From Planctomycetota bacterium (GTDB lineage: Bacteria > Planctomycetota > Planctomycetia > Pirellulales > Thermoguttaceae), in NCBI GenBank assembly GCA_023397045.1, contig JAEWUR010000505.1:1-8580 (forward strand): 8,580 bases of DNA, given 5' to 3'. The notes beneath the pieces were generated by a model. It had not been told where the DNA came from. It did no database searches and was given only the letters and a program-made list of their open reading frames with translations. Below, one piece after another: positions 1 to 5,189 of the stretch (position 1 is the stretch's first letter; each line of letters starts with the position of its first letter). A program made the translations under genes and the position numbers.

Positions 1-209
1 CGATAAAACGCCCCGTACTCATTTTGCTCGTCCAAAAAAGCATCGGTCGAGTTGGTCAAGCGTCGAATCGCTTCTCGCAAAACGGTCCAATTCGCCAGAC
101 TGAATCCAGCGCGAAAAAGAAAACCGCTCTTATCGTTCCATGGGCGCTGAACCAAAAGATATTTGGTCAGTTTTTCGTCGGATATAATCGCGTCGTCCGG
201 TATTCGCAT
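1..209 (-). CDS. DUF6883-like hypothetical protein, 5' end only (runs off the left edge)
   Basis: An ATG at 209-207 opens a frame that stays open for 69 codons to the window edge; an in-frame TAA lies just upstream (about 222-224), so this ATG is the first available start. The peptide begins MRIPDDAIISDEKLTKYLLV and continues with 'RPWNDKSGFLFRAGFSL', 'REAIRRL' and a final 'NEYGAFY'. The pattern 'xEKLTxYLL...DDKSxFLxxAGF...xEYG' matches what I remember of small DUF6883-type proteins common in planctomycetes, where a short beta-rich C-terminal part follows. That family has no assigned function as far as I know. No clear Shine-Dalgarno is visible. It lies 12 bases downstream of the possible small membrane ORF and on the same strand as the lipoprotein gene, so the three may be co-transcribed. 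The reality of the gene is fairly secure from its codon pattern; the family name is from memory and the C-terminus is not in the window. Confidence 0.65.
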   Translation of the reverse strand, partial: MRIPDDAIISDEKLTKYLLVQRPWNDKSGFLFRAGFSLANWTVLREAIRRLTNSTDAFLDEQNEYGAFY

Positions 210-221
210 ATACCGCGTATC

Positions 222-404
222 TTACACATCTTGTTGGGGAGTGGCAAACGTCCTTTTCCAGAAACCGTCTCGCAACAATCCCGGCAACACGCCTGCTGCG
301 GCGATGAAGCCCAACACTCCCGACCCAAAGGAAAAAAACCCGGAAACATCAGCCGGAAATAATTCGATCCCGCACGATACCAACGTTACTCTGCCATAAG
401 ACAT
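222..404 (-). CDS. Possible small membrane protein (60 residues), unrecognised
   Basis: An ATG at 404-402 sits two bases after the lipoprotein stop codon (409-407) and starts a 60-residue frame ending in TAA at 224-222, 12 bases before the DUF6883-like start. The peptide has a polar N-terminus (MSYGRVTLVSCGIELF), a hydrophobic, Gly-rich stretch at about residues 20-43 (FFSFGSGVLGFIAAAGVLP) that could be one membrane span, and a basic/polar tail (RDGFWKRTFATPQQDV). I recognise no family. The tight spacing on both sides is what one expects of a gene inside an operon. Against it: the Shine-Dalgarno is weak (only AGG a few bases upstream), and the same frame runs on upstream in antiphase under the lipoprotein gene, so it could be chance. 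If it is not real, 210-406 is plain intergenic DNA. Confidence 0.3.
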   Translation of the reverse strand: MSYGRVTLVSCGIELFPADVSGFFSFGSGVLGFIAAAGVLPGLLRDGFWKRTFATPQQDV

Positions 405-406
405 GC

Positions 407-1717
407 CTATTTTATATAGTACCCCGACACGCGCCACGTCCCGTCCGGATCGAGCATCGGGGTCACGGTCTCGACGGCCGATTTCTTGTCGGCAAACGAC
501 GACTGATACTGCAAGACCACGTAAAGACCGTCCGGAGCCCCGGGCACGCTGGTCACCAACTTCTTCGAATCGAGCCTGCGCGACTCCAAAGCACCCAGCG
601 GCTTCCGCGATGCATTCAGCGCCTTGACGAAGTCGCGGCGGTCGATCGTGTTCTTCAAATACTCGGCGGCCGTCTCCCAACTGCGCGCATACTCGTCACC
701 ATCGACCAACTTCAACCACACGTCGGCGGCGTCGGCGGCTTGTTGCTCATACTCGGCCCGCTTGGCCTCCAGCGCCGCGTTCTTTTCCTCCTGCTTCTTC
801 TGCGCCTCGGTCTTCGCCTTAAACACCGGCTTCAACAGGACCGTGATCGGCGTGCCGGCCGGCGGCAGATGTTCCTCGAACGCCTCGAACAATCGCGCGT
901 CCAAAGGACCGTAGCTCAGAATCGGCAAATCGAGCACCGCATTCGGCAAGCTCAGCACGCAAACCAGTTCGCCCGAGTCGGCCGTGTAATATCTCTTGCC
1001 TGTCTCTTCATCGGTCACGAACGAAGCCCCGGCGAACACCCAATTGCTGTCCAGTTCCTTCTTCGTCTGGATGTTGCGGATCCAATGTTGGGCGGGCGCC
1101 GACTGGAGATTGCCATCGGCGTCCTTCCAGCGAACTTCGATGTTCACCTCGGTGCCGGTCGGCGCGACGAAGTCCGGATCGAACTTGGCCGGATGGCCCG
1201 GCTCGGCCCCGACCGCCAACAATCCGGCATGCACGATTGACGGCGTCACGTTGATCGACGTGACCGATTCGTAGGACCGATTGCTATAGGTCGCAAAAAA
1301 CTCCAAGGGATAGCCGGCCCGGCACACCTCGCCTTGAAGCACAACCTGCTTGTTCTGCGGATCGACCCAGACCGGCTCCGTCGGATCGAGCCGCACGAGG
1401 TCATCAACCCGCTCGACCAGCGGAGGCCCGTAGTCGCGATGCTTCTCGGCGACTCGCTCCATTTCTTCCGACAGATCTTTTTCGGGCGATTCGGTCGCGG
1501 GGGTCGACGGGGCAGTTTCTGCCGGCTCCGGCAATTCTTCCGCTCTGGGGTGCGATTCCTTCTCCGGCGTCTTTTCGGCAGCGGCCGGCGGCTTCGGCTT
1601 CGGGTCTTGCGCGGCCTTCTCGCCGGCCTTGGGGCAGCCGCAAAGTAAGAGGGCCAACAAGAATCCACCCGACGCAAGAAAAACGCCCGAACGTCCGGCA
1701 ACGGTCGATATCTTCAT
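407..1717 (-). CDS. Lipoprotein with YdjY-like domain and C-terminal DUF4019 domain
   Basis: The product is 436 residues from the ATG at 1717-1715. This start is chosen because it is followed at once by a lipoprotein signal: MKIS, a hydrophobic core (residues 11-25, GVFLASGGFLLALLL) and lipobox L-C-G-C with C28 as the likely lipidated cysteine. An AAAGG Shine-Dalgarno lies about 8 bases upstream. The longer frame from 1765 would begin inside a predicted -10 box. Residues 30-82 are a Pro/Glu/Ala/Lys linker. Residues about 115-297 (from 'PVWVDPQNKQVVLQGEVC' through 'IVHAGLLAVGAEPG', 'EVRWKDADG', 'WVFAGASF') match the YdjY-type domain of many planctomycete proteins. A charged helical stretch (300-328) then leads to DUF4019 (about 329-436; 'VWLKLVDGDEYARSWETAAE', 'PGAPDGLYVVLQY', 'DGTWRVSGYYIK'). 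It should be anchored facing the periplasm or cell envelope. The molecular function is unknown; DUF4019 and YdjY proteins have no established activity that I can cite. Confidence 0.85.
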   Translation of the reverse strand: MKISTVAGRSGVFLASGGFLLALLLCGCPKAGEKAAQDPKPKPPAAAEKTPEKESHPRAEELPEPAETAPSTPATESPEKDLSEEMERVAEKHRDYGPPLVERVDDLVRLDPTEPVWVDPQNKQVVLQGEVCRAGYPLEFFATYSNRSYESVTSINVTPSIVHAGLLAVGAEPGHPAKFDPDFVAPTGTEVNIEVRWKDADGNLQSAPAQHWIRNIQTKKELDSNWVFAGASFVTDEETGKRYYTADSGELVCVLSLPNAVLDLPILSYGPLDARLFEAFEEHLPPAGTPITVLLKPVFKAKTEAQKKQEEKNAALEAKRAEYEQQAADAADVWLKLVDGDEYARSWETAAEYLKNTIDRRDFVKALNASRKPLGALESRRLDSKKLVTSVPGAPDGLYVVLQYQSSFADKKSAVETVTPMLDPDGTWRVSGYYIK

Positions 1718-1756
1718 GACTTTGACCTTTCGCAGTGAGGAGGGCACCGAGGCAAA

Positions 1757-1791
1757 CATCCCCATTTTAGCCCCATGCGGAAAAACGACAA
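1757..1791 (-). promoter_or_regulatory. Candidate sigma70-type promoter of the lipoprotein gene
   Basis: On the minus strand a -35 TTGTCG (1791-1786, 4/6 to TTGACA) and a -10 TAAAAT (1769-1764, 5/6 to TATAAT) are separated by 16 bases. Transcription would begin near 1757, leaving a leader of about 40 bases before the ATG at 1717. The position supports both the short start of the lipoprotein and its transcription apart from the upstream CPBP gene. Based on box matching only. Confidence 0.45.
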
Positions 1792-1818
1792 GCCGACCGT
1801 TCGAGGGCGCGAAAAACC

Positions 1819-1890
1819 CGTAGGTTATGCTTCAGCATAACACCGTGAAATTCCGCCCAAACCATGTGTTATGCTGAAGCATAACCTACG
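1819..1890. repeat. 25-bp inverted repeat built from two palindromic units (REP/BIME-like doublet)
   Basis: Positions 1819-1843 and 1866-1890 are perfect reverse complements (25 bp) separated by 22 bases. Each arm is itself a hairpin: GTTATGCT (1824-1831), TC, AGCATAAC (1834-1841), repeated in opposite orientation in the right arm. Two palindromic units placed head to head in a gap between genes is the layout of REP doublets (BIMEs/REPINs), which are mobilised by RAYT transposases; no such transposase is in the window. I recall this 'ggttatgcttcagcataac' motif as frequent in planctomycete genomes. It lies just after the CPBP stop (1897) on the minus strand and could also act as a transcription barrier or mRNA-end stabiliser, though no T-tract follows. 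Confidence 0.8.
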
Positions 1891-1896
1891 CCCCCC

Positions 1897-2829
1897 TCAG
1901 CCGCCCACCGCAAACCACGCCATCGCCAAACTAACCCCATTCAACGCGGCGTGAAGCGAAAACACCGGCACAAATCGGTGCGTTCGATAGTAAAGGAACC
2001 CCAGCACCAAGGCGAAAAAGAACAGCGGGATCGGATCGGGGGCAACGTCCTCGGGCAACACCGCTTGCAGTCCGATCTGCATCGCGTACATCGGCGCGGC
2101 AATCGCCGCGAACGATCCGAGGCCGAGTTTCGCGTCGGCGACCGCCCGGCCGGGCGACCAGCCGAGGTCTTCCCACGTCGCGCCGACGCGCCATCGCACC
2201 CACCACACGGCAAACGCCAACGTGCCCAGACTCGAGACGATCAGAACGAACTGCTGGATCACCAGATAATCGATATCCATCTTCGGCGAACTGGCGCGGA
2301 AATGCAGCGACGCGAAAAACGCCGCCACCAGCACGACCGGCACGACGCCGCGCAAGTTCTTCCACCGCCGCACGCCAAACTCGCGCCGCCATCGCCGCTC
2401 GACCGCTTCGAGCCAGCCTTGAATCAGGATGCGGAACAAAAATTCTTCGACCGCCGGCGCCACGACGATCGCCGAGATGCAGCAGAGCAGAAACACCCAA
2501 CCATTCCCTTCGGCGATAAGCTGCCCGACGACATGCTCGGTGGTCGAATCGTCAGGATCAGCCATCGTCGCGGATTCGCCCGACGGAGCGCCAGCCATCA
2601 TGTCGCCCAACTGCATCAGGCTCGACTGAAACGACAGATGAAACACGATAATCAGGAACAGATCAATCGCCTGCCAAGGCACGGTGCGCCGCAGTTGATA
2701 CGGCACGATCACACGGCCTTTGCGCCATTGCACGGCGATCCACGTCCACGCGCACCCGCACGCCGCAAGAATCGCGACGACCGCCAACCCCAGAATTTGC
2801 AGATTGGGTTGTGCGGCAAAAAGAACCAT
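1897..2829 (-). CDS. CPBP family (Abi/Rce1-like) intramembrane metal-dependent protease
   Basis: The product is 310 residues, a multi-spanning membrane protein. All three CPBP signatures are present: E128-E129-x3-R133 ('PAVEEFLFR'), F172-x3-H176 ('FFASLHF') and H293-x3-N297 ('SLHAALNG'), each in a hydrophobic segment. In the Rce1-type family the glutamates and histidines build the active site inside the membrane. The substrate here is unknown; bacterial members act on small peptides or membrane proteins, and CAAX prenyl processing is not implied. Unusually, a loop with 'GATWEDLGWSP' (about 216-226) and extra hydrophobic stretches lie between motifs 2 and 3, whereas this 'DLGL'-type piece normally precedes motif 1. 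The start is the ATG at 2829-2827, with GAAGG 8 bases upstream; the longer frame to 2955 would overlap pgsA. It begins 20 bases after the pgsA stop, so the two are very likely one transcript. Confidence 0.88.
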   Translation of the reverse strand: MVLFAAQPNLQILGLAVVAILAACGCAWTWIAVQWRKGRVIVPYQLRRTVPWQAIDLFLIIVFHLSFQSSLMQLGDMMAGAPSGESATMADPDDSTTEHVVGQLIAEGNGWVFLLCCISAIVVAPAVEEFLFRILIQGWLEAVERRWRREFGVRRWKNLRGVVPVVLVAAFFASLHFRASSPKMDIDYLVIQQFVLIVSSLGTLAFAVWWVRWRVGATWEDLGWSPGRAVADAKLGLGSFAAIAAPMYAMQIGLQAVLPEDVAPDPIPLFFFALVLGFLYYRTHRFVPVFSLHAALNGVSLAMAWFAVGG

Positions 2830-2849
2830 AATTTGCCTTCGGCGAAACC

Positions 2850-3461
2850 TCAGCCTTTGAGCAATCGAACAGCGATCCGAATGTAGGCGATGCCCGAATA
2901 GACCGTCAACGCGACCGCCGACCAGACCGAGCCGACCATGATCCACCAGCACCAATCTTTGACGTTCCGGACCTGCGGCGGATCATACGAAAGGTAGAAC
3001 AGACAGGCGCCGGCGGCCACGCACTGCAAGACCATCTTCAACTTGCCCGACATCTTGGCCGAAAAATCCGCACCCCGGTCCTCGATGAAACTCCGCAGCG
3101 CCGTGACCAGCAGTTCGCGTCCGACGATCACCACGACCATCCACGCCCGCAATCCCCACGGCGTTTCGCTGGTCGCGGGAATGGAAATCAGAAAGATGAA
3201 CGTGCCGCAGATGATGACCTTGTCGGCAAACGGATCGAGGATGCGTCCGAGCGTCGTGACTTCGTTATATTTTCGGGCGTAATATCCGTCCAACCAGTCG
3301 GTGCCCGCCGCGACGATGAACAGAACCATGCTCGTCAGATAGTATCCGGCCGCAATGAAACAGAACAGCACGATCGACAGAATCAGTCGCAAAAACGTCA
3401 ACTGATTCGGCAGATTGAGAATCGCTTTTTTCTGAGCAGCGATTTTTGAGGGGTTCGTCAT
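2850..3461 (-). CDS. pgsA: CDP-diacylglycerol--glycerol-3-phosphate 3-phosphatidyltransferase
   Basis: PgsA makes phosphatidylglycerophosphate from CDP-diacylglycerol and glycerol-3-phosphate, the committed step to phosphatidylglycerol and cardiolipin, in the inner membrane. The 203-residue product has the usual family length and the full CDP-alcohol phosphatidyltransferase signature D-x2-DG-x2-AR-x8-G-x3-D-x3-D: D55, D58-G59, A62-R63, G72, D76 and D80. It begins with 'NLPNQLTFLRL', the typical amphipathic entry of PgsA, and has about five hydrophobic segments (roughly 22-52, 82-95, 106-120, 143-156, 172-196). 'GRELLVTALRSF' is also typical of PgsA rather than of phosphatidylserine or cardiolipin synthases. 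The ATG at 3461-3459 has no evident Shine-Dalgarno (an A/G-poor, T-rich leader), as is common in planctomycetes. It lies downstream of rimO, as in many bacteria, and is followed by the CPBP gene. Confidence 0.93.
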   Translation of the reverse strand: MTNPSKIAAQKKAILNLPNQLTFLRLILSIVLFCFIAAGYYLTSMVLFIVAAGTDWLDGYYARKYNEVTTLGRILDPFADKVIICGTFIFLISIPATSETPWGLRAWMVVVIVGRELLVTALRSFIEDRGADFSAKMSGKLKMVLQCVAAGACLFYLSYDPPQVRNVKDWCWWIMVGSVWSAVALTVYSGIAYIRIAVRLLKG

Positions 3462-3478
3462 GTGAAAAAAAGAGAATA

Positions 3479-3499
3479 GGGATTGGGGATCAGGGATTA
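3479..3499. repeat. Three degenerate tandem heptamers GGGATTR
   Basis: GGGATTG, GGGATCA and GGGATTA follow one another directly at 3479-3485, 3486-3492 and 3493-3499, in the leader between the MITE-like element and pgsA. The tract is G-rich on the plus strand with only three G-runs, so a complete intramolecular G-quadruplex is not expected. It may be remnant repeat DNA. Confidence 0.5.
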
Positions 3500-3518
3500 G
3501 AGAATTGCAGCACGACCT

Positions 3519-3663
3519 CTAGTGGTCTGTCCAGATCGCCAGTGCTAAGGGAGGCTCGGTGCGACAGAATGGTAACCCGAAGCGTAAGCGAGGGACAGCC
3601 TCGCTTACGCTTCGGGTTGCGATGTTCGGTCCATTGGTAAACTCGAATTGGACAGACCACTAG
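3519..3663. mobile_element. MITE-like element with perfect 15-bp terminal inverted repeats and a central 45-base hairpin
   Basis: The ends CTAGTGGTCTGTCCA (3519-3533) and TGGACAGACCACTAG (3649-3663) are perfect inverted repeats. CTAG is itself palindromic, so it may be a 4-bp target duplication, as in IS5-type insertion at YTAR sites; the element proper would then be 3523-3659 (137 bp) with 11-bp ends. Centrally, 3574-3593 and 3599-3618 form a perfect 20-bp stem (aacccgaagcgtaagcgagg) around a five-base loop, GACAG. There is no transposase gene, so it would need a partner IS elsewhere. The stem motif is one I recall as abundant in planctomycete genomes, where its chance translations (such as 'TRSVSEG') appear as spurious proteins. 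The right end overlaps the rimO stop. The central hairpin could attenuate rimO-to-pgsA read-through. Confidence 0.78.
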
Positions 3664-5021
3664 ACCCTTACCCCTATTAAATCATATCCTTCGGTTGCGA
3701 CAATCTCACAGGCGACAATCTGGCCGGGAACTAACGCTTCGCCCGTCACAAAAACCTGCCCGTCGACCTCCGGGGCATCGGCATACGTTCGCCCAACGTA
3801 GGCATTCGGTTCGCCGGCCACTGGCCCATCGATCAGGACGTCCAGTTTTCGCCCCACCTGGGCGGTATTCCACGCGAAGGCGATTTCCTGCTGTTCGGCC
3901 ATCAGTCGATCGCGCCGGGCTTGTTTTACCTCCTCCGGCAGATGCCCGTCAAGTTCCTCGGCATACGTCCCCGGCTCGTTGCAGAACGCGAAAACGCCGA
4001 GCCGCTCGAAGCGTTGCCGCCGCACAAACTCGGACAGCTCCTCGAACTGCTCGTCCGTCTCGCCGGGAAAACCCGTCATCATGGTCGTCCGGATCACCAG
4101 CCGATCGATCCGCTGCCGAAGTCGATCGAGCAACTCCTCGGTCTGCCGGCGGTCGACCCGGCGCCGCATCCGCCGCAAAACCTCGTCGTTGATGTGTTGC
4201 AGCGGTATGTCCAAGTAGGGCAATATCCTTGAGCCGCCCGCAATCGTCTCGATCAACTCGTCGGTCAAATGCATCGGGTAGAGATACATCAGCCGGATCC
4301 ACGCGAGACCGTCGACCGTATCGAGCCGCCGCAACAACTCGGCCAATCGCGGCTGTCCGCCACGGTCCAGCCCATAAAATGTCGTGTCTTGCGCGACCAG
4401 AACCAACTCGCGCACGCCGTCGGCGGCCAACTCCTCGGCCTCGGCCACGACCTGCTCGATCGGTTTGCTCGCATACGGTCCTCGCATCAACGGAATCGAG
4501 CAAAAACTGCACAGCCGATTACATCCCTCGGCAATCTTCAAGTAGGCGAGATGCGGAAGCGTAAGCCGATGGCGTCCCGTGTCAGGCAACGGGCAACTTG
4601 GCGCCGGCCGAAAGACCGCCCGCTGCTCGGACTCGCCTCGATCCAACTCCTTCATCGTCAGACCGATCTCATCGCGGGCAAAAACGCCCAGGATCCGATC
4701 GATTTCCGGATACTGTTCCAGCAATTGCTCTCGTTCACGCTCGACCAGGCAGCCGGTCACTACGAGTTTTCCGATGCGGCCCCGTTTCTTCAGCCGCGCC
4801 ATCTCGCCGATCACGCCGTACGATTCCGTCCTTGCATCGGCGATGAATCCGCACGTGTTGACCACGACCACGTCAACGTTATCCGGCCGCGCAACCATCC
4901 GATACCCGTCCAACTCGAGCAGTCCCGCCAGCCGCTCACTGTCGACGAGGTTTTTGGGGCAGCCAAGACTAACCAGAGCAAAGGACGGCCGGGCAGCAGA
5001 TTTTTTCGACTTTTTCGACAC
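3660..5021 (-). CDS. rimO: Ribosomal protein S12 methylthiotransferase RimO
   Basis: RimO is a radical-SAM enzyme that adds a methylthio group to a conserved aspartate of ribosomal protein S12. The 453-residue product has all expected parts: an N-terminal methylthiotransferase domain with the RimO signature 'VSLGCPKNLVDSE' and cysteines C21, C57 ('VVNTCGFI') and C91 ('VTGCLVE') for the auxiliary 4Fe-4S cluster; a radical-SAM core with C167-x3-C171-x2-C174 ('AEGCNRLCSFCSIPLMRG'); and a C-terminal TRAM-type domain (about 388-453) containing 'RTYADAPEVDG', typical of RimO rather than MiaB. The start is GTG at 5021-5019, followed by a Lys-rich leader (MSKKSKKSAA). An ATG further upstream at 5039 is cut off by an in-frame TAA, so GTG is the only start that keeps the first cysteine. 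No Shine-Dalgarno is visible. The stop TAG (3662-3660) lies inside the right end of the MITE-like element. It is divergent from the M78 gene. Confidence 0.95.
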   Translation of the reverse strand: MSKKSKKSAARPSFALVSLGCPKNLVDSERLAGLLELDGYRMVARPDNVDVVVVNTCGFIADARTESYGVIGEMARLKKRGRIGKLVVTGCLVEREREQLLEQYPEIDRILGVFARDEIGLTMKELDRGESEQRAVFRPAPSCPLPDTGRHRLTLPHLAYLKIAEGCNRLCSFCSIPLMRGPYASKPIEQVVAEAEELAADGVRELVLVAQDTTFYGLDRGGQPRLAELLRRLDTVDGLAWIRLMYLYPMHLTDELIETIAGGSRILPYLDIPLQHINDEVLRRMRRRVDRRQTEELLDRLRQRIDRLVIRTTMMTGFPGETDEQFEELSEFVRRQRFERLGVFAFCNEPGTYAEELDGHLPEEVKQARRDRLMAEQQEIAFAWNTAQVGRKLDVLIDGPVAGEPNAYVGRTYADAPEVDGQVFVTGEALVPGQIVACEIVATEGYDLIGVRV

Positions 5022-5124
5022 GGCTTATGAAAAAAACATGGATTTCCAAGATGCCAACTCTCTACAGTGCGAACCTGCATCGTACCCCATTCCACGGACT
5101 CCCATAAGTGGCAATTCCAATGCC

Positions 5125-5153
5125 TTGCTGAAACAAAAATGTCATGCTATAGT
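5125..5153 (+). promoter_or_regulatory. Extended -10 promoter of the ImmA/IrrE-like gene
   Basis: TTGCTG (5125-5130) and TATAGT (5148-5153, 5/6 to TATAAT) are spaced by 17 bases, and TGC directly before the -10 gives an extended -10 (TGCTATAGT). The predicted start of transcription, near 5160, leaves about 30 bases of leader before the ATG at 5190. The -35 is weak (3/6); the extended -10 carries most of the weight. Confidence 0.55.
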
Positions 5154-5168
5154 GTACACATATACACT
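5151..5168. promoter_or_regulatory. Candidate operator: AGTGTA-N6-TACACT inverted repeat
   Basis: AGTGTA (5151-5156) and TACACT (5163-5168) are perfect inverted 6-bp arms with a six-base spacer (cacata). The site overlaps the last three bases of the -10 and the predicted transcription start, where a bound dimeric repressor would block initiation. GTGTACAC (5152-5159) inside it is also a perfect palindrome. No regulator gene lies in the window; binding is inferred from symmetry and position. Confidence 0.45.
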
Positions 5169-5189
5169 TCCCATCGTGAGGGTTCCGCC

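Noticed and set aside
405..680. Extension of the small minus-strand frame upstream to 680
   Set aside because: It lies in antiphase inside the DUF4019-coding part of the lipoprotein. Only the portion after the lipoprotein stop (222-404) is kept, with low confidence.
1718..1765. Longer N-terminus for the lipoprotein from 1765
   Set aside because: It would put 16 extra residues before a typical lipoprotein signal, and that ATG falls in the predicted -10 box; the ATG at 1717 has an AAAGG site.
1951..2886. A 311-codon plus-strand frame opposite the CPBP gene
   Set aside because: It is rich in Arg, His and Gln with no domain. It is the antisense shadow of a protein with all three CPBP motifs.
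2830..2955. Longer N-terminus for the CPBP protein from 2955
   Set aside because: It would overlap pgsA by about 100 bases with an Arg-rich, non-membrane leader; the ATG at 2829 has GAAGG and starts 20 bases after the pgsA stop.
3479..3499. G-quadruplex in the pgsA leader
   Set aside because: Only three G-runs of three or more are present within a short span; a fourth is missing.
3446..3640. A 64-codon plus-strand frame across the MITE-like element ('MVTRSVSEGQPRLRFGL')
   Set aside because: It is a chance translation of the repeated hairpin, of a kind that appears as spurious proteins in planctomycete annotations.
5067..5189. Longer N-terminus for the M78 protein from the ATG at 5067
   Set aside because: The extra residues are not M78-like, the frame would start upstream of the predicted promoter, and the ATG at 5190 has a well-placed GAGGG.
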